DNA of 64,000 nucleotides, from the NCBI GenBank assembly GCA_964036155.1, contig OZ038422.1, positions 42,307,201-42,371,200 of the forward strand, written 5' to 3'. A program made the translations under genes and the position numbers. A model generated the notes under the pieces. That model did not search any database. It saw only the letters and a program-made list of their open reading frames with translations, and was not told the origin of the DNA. Shown here one piece after another: positions 61,767 to 64,000 of this stretch; the first letter of the stretch is position 1, and each line of letters begins with the position of its first letter. This DNA is from Diploscapter coronatus (taxonomy: Eukaryota; Nematoda; Chromadorea; Rhabditida; Rhabditidae).

Positions 61767-62221
61767 TTATTTTAAAATCTATCATTTGCAAAGAAAATTT
61801 AGGAAAATGAAACGCATACTTGATGTTAGATCTTGGTGCATAAATAAAACAATTCTAAAACTTGAATGCATGAAAACGATTGTTGAATAGTTGCAAAAAT
61901 GAACATTGTAAACAAATATCTTAAAATCCTGACATGTTATGTAAAAAAATAAATCCCTGAAATATTTATAATTGCAAAAGAGTGATGAAAAGTGAAAGTT
62001 CTGTTGTGGGTCATCGATGTCAAGCATAATCGAATTCACTCTAGATCTCTCTTTATCTGACTTCTTTCATCTCTATTGATCCAGCACTATTTTCATCTTT
62101 CCGTCTTTCTCTATTCCCTTCTTTTATCCTTCGTTGTTCCTGATAGTTGATTATCTTTTCGTCGATATCTCTTTTCTTGAATCCGAAAGAATCGTCAAAT
62201 TTCAGCTTATCTAGGGCAGTT

Positions 62222-63836
62222 ATGAAATTTTTAATTATTTTCTTTGCCGCAAAATTATGCCTGGTAAATGCTATTGGAGAAAACACGGTATGTTTATCTG
62301 GTTTTTCTTGGAAAAGCTAATTCTATTTCAGATGGACATAAATACGATAACGGGAATTTTTACGGGCATTGGACGAATGTTAGAGAGCAAAGTTGAAACG
62401 ATAAACATTCCAGCTGAAATGCTTCTGGGACGATGGTACCAGGTTCGTGTTTCAGAGGAGATATTGATGAGCAATGAAGGCATTACAGATGTACAAGGCT
62501 GCTGTGAATTTCGACGTATTCCGAACTCAAATGTTCTGCCCAGTTTCCTACTGTAAGAAACGAGATTTTTTCTAATTAAAAACGAATGCTTAGTTTCTCT
62601 GAATGAAATAATGGGTGAAGGTGGTTTGTCGATGCAAGAAGCCTACCGAGTTGTCTCGAAGACTGGGCAAATTGAGACGTTCAAAAGAGATTTGAATCGA
62701 GTTGGACCTGGACAATATTGGATGTACACCGAGGAGTACTTCTATCCCAGACAATGTATGAAGAATGCGATTTTTGTGAATAAGAATTTTTGTCGTCTTT
62801 AGTCTATATCATCGCTGCTGGACCTTCGTTCAACAACGATACCCAGAAAGTCGACGAACCAATTCAGTACATCATCGTGACCGATGCGAACAGACTCTCC
62901 TTGATGGTCTACGCCAGAGATCCCCTCGTCTTCTTCCAGGTAAACACTGAATAATCGCAAAATATTGCGCATGATTGTTTTTTATCAAACGACGTAAACA
63001 AGCATTTTCATTTATCGCTGACTGAAGTGTGCTCTTCATTTGTTGGCTTATTTTGTCACTAGTGAAGTATTTCGTAACGTTTTATGACGAATCTGAAGTT
63101 AAAAAATGCAATGGTGGCCTTTCTGGCCTTGGAAATCCCGTAAACTGTTTCATACAGTGAACAAATTGCATGCAAGCTTGAAATTTCTTCGAATTGACAT
63201 ACATTTTATCTTTGCCATGAAAGAGCTTTAGGATTTTCATGGTGAATGAAGCTACCATTGCCATTTGTGACTTCAGATTCATAAGTAATACCACGAAATA
63301 CCCCTATAGTGAAAAATCGGCTAAATCGGCGACGGGCGTTTCTGAACTCTTTCTTGTACGATTTCAATTCATTTTTGAAAAAAATGTTGATCTTCATAGA
63401 ATTGAGAAAAAATTAACACGCCTTCTTGGTAATAGAATCTGACTACTTTCTGTTTAAAAGTTATTTTTATGAACTAATCAATAGATATATCTTTACATCG
63501 ATCGATTCTGCACTTATCTAATCTTTTCGAATATCAACAGAATGCCTTGAGGCTATCCTTCTCATCTGTCTCATTTCTCATAAATGGGTCACCGGGGCTT
63601 GAAAAATTTCCCTTCAAATGTCGGATTACAGACAAAAAATGAAAGCGACGACACAGGAATTGTTACATTGTCAGTGAAATCAAAAGGATGAATTTTAGAA
63701 GTACAACAAGGATGTGACAGAGTACATGGAGAAGAGGGGATTCGGAGGAAACGTCTTCTGGAACAGCCCTAAACCGATCTACCAGGGACCTGACTGTGAA
63801 TGGCCAAGCGAGAAGGAAGTCTTCGCTAGAAGGTAA
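62222..63836 (+). CDS. Secreted lipocalin-like protein, tandem paralogue, 228 aa
   Basis: Five exons: 62222-62287, 62332-62515, 62594-62755, 62803-62939, 63699-63836. The signal peptide is MKFLIIFFAAKLCLVNA. The GxW motif is LLGRWYQVRVS at about residues 53-63, followed by GCCEF, an AYRVVSKTGQIETF strand pair, QYIIVTDANRLSLMVYARDP and YNKDVTEYMEKRGF. The order and spacing match the C-terminal domain of the upstream gene (GRWFEG, YEYAVVSNWVKYPVTVLVRDP, KYQKEVLRWLEDQGF), so the two are duplicates. This copy lacks the Pro-rich part. The donor after exon 2 is placed at CGAC/GTATTC because the better-looking CT/GTAAGA site breaks the frame; this joint is the weakest. The frame ends AGAAGGTAA, taken as a stop rather than a donor. 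Confidence 0.83.
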
Positions 63837-64000
63837 TAATCAAATATATTGAATTGGAAAAAAATCGCCAGGACAAGATATCGTACAAAAAAAGACATCT
63901 TGAAATAAAACCGCACATAATAAGAATTCATTATTTTCGTTATGGATGCGCTAATCTAATAGTCGTTCAGAATAAAATGAAAAAATGACAAATCGTCTGA
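63837..64000. other. 3' flank of the second lipocalin gene
   Basis: AT-rich, with no coding sequence seen before the window ends. Confidence 0.4.

Noticed and set aside
62541..62556. CT/GTAAGA donor in the second lipocalin gene
   Set aside because: Good match to consensus, but joining it to the next exon gives an immediate stop; the CGAC/GTATTC donor keeps the frame.

Overview
This window is nuclear DNA of a nematode, most likely a rhabditid relative of Caenorhabditis. The reasons are: AT-rich intergenic DNA; genes split into many short exons by introns often only 40-60 nt long with TTTCAG-like acceptors; acceptor-like sites a few bases upstream of many start codons, as expected for spliced-leader trans-splicing; and gene products whose closest remembered relatives are nematode proteins (CYP33-like P450, MDT-7, UBC-16, NDX-4, MTM-9, class 3 lipase, IgGFc-binding-like and lipocalin-related proteins). 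Exon models were built by hand from splice motifs, reading phase and protein similarity. Nearly all phases close exactly; uncertain joints are marked.

Layout: 1-2041 (-) phospholipase B-like protein, cut by the window edge; 3067-5506 (+) cytochrome P450; 6032-8417 (-) F-box protein; 9351-11754 (-) D-aspartate/D-amino-acid oxidase ending in a peroxisomal SKL signal; 13095-13702 a 5'-truncated LINE with target-site duplications; 13954-15800 (-) UBE2W; 17205-19708 (-) Mediator subunit 7; 20101-24461 (-) a Friend-of-GATA-like zinc-finger cofactor; 24462-27512 a 3-kb upstream region packed with GATAA motifs; 27513-29033 (-) Ap4A hydrolase and 29219-31618 (-) mitochondrial RCC1L-like protein, spaced like an operon; 31839-33199 (+) TMEM256-like; 33889-35187 (-) OSTF1; 35572-37186 (+) an unrecognised tail-anchored protein; 38893-43818 (-) a multi-zinc-finger protein with a second PLDLS motif; 44281-46098 (-) secreted class 3 lipase; 47493-48005 (-) small Met-rich secreted protein; 48737-51468 (-) IgGFc-binding-like secreted protein; 52953-57220 (+) MTMR9 pseudophosphatase; 58437-61586 and 62222-63836 (+) two tandem lipocalin-like genes.

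The most notable signal is a possible feedback circuit. A FOG-type GATA cofactor (PR-like region, CtBP motif PLDLS, C2HC fingers) lies directly downstream of about thirty GATAA/TTATC motifs in 2 kb. A second gene in the window encodes a multi-finger protein with its own PLDLS motif and a C2HC finger of related spacing. Introns and intergenic DNA also carry several fold-back or terminal-inverted-repeat elements, including a 91-bp hAT-like element with a perfect 8-bp target-site duplication.

No tRNA, rRNA, CRISPR array or bacterial-type operon could be supported.
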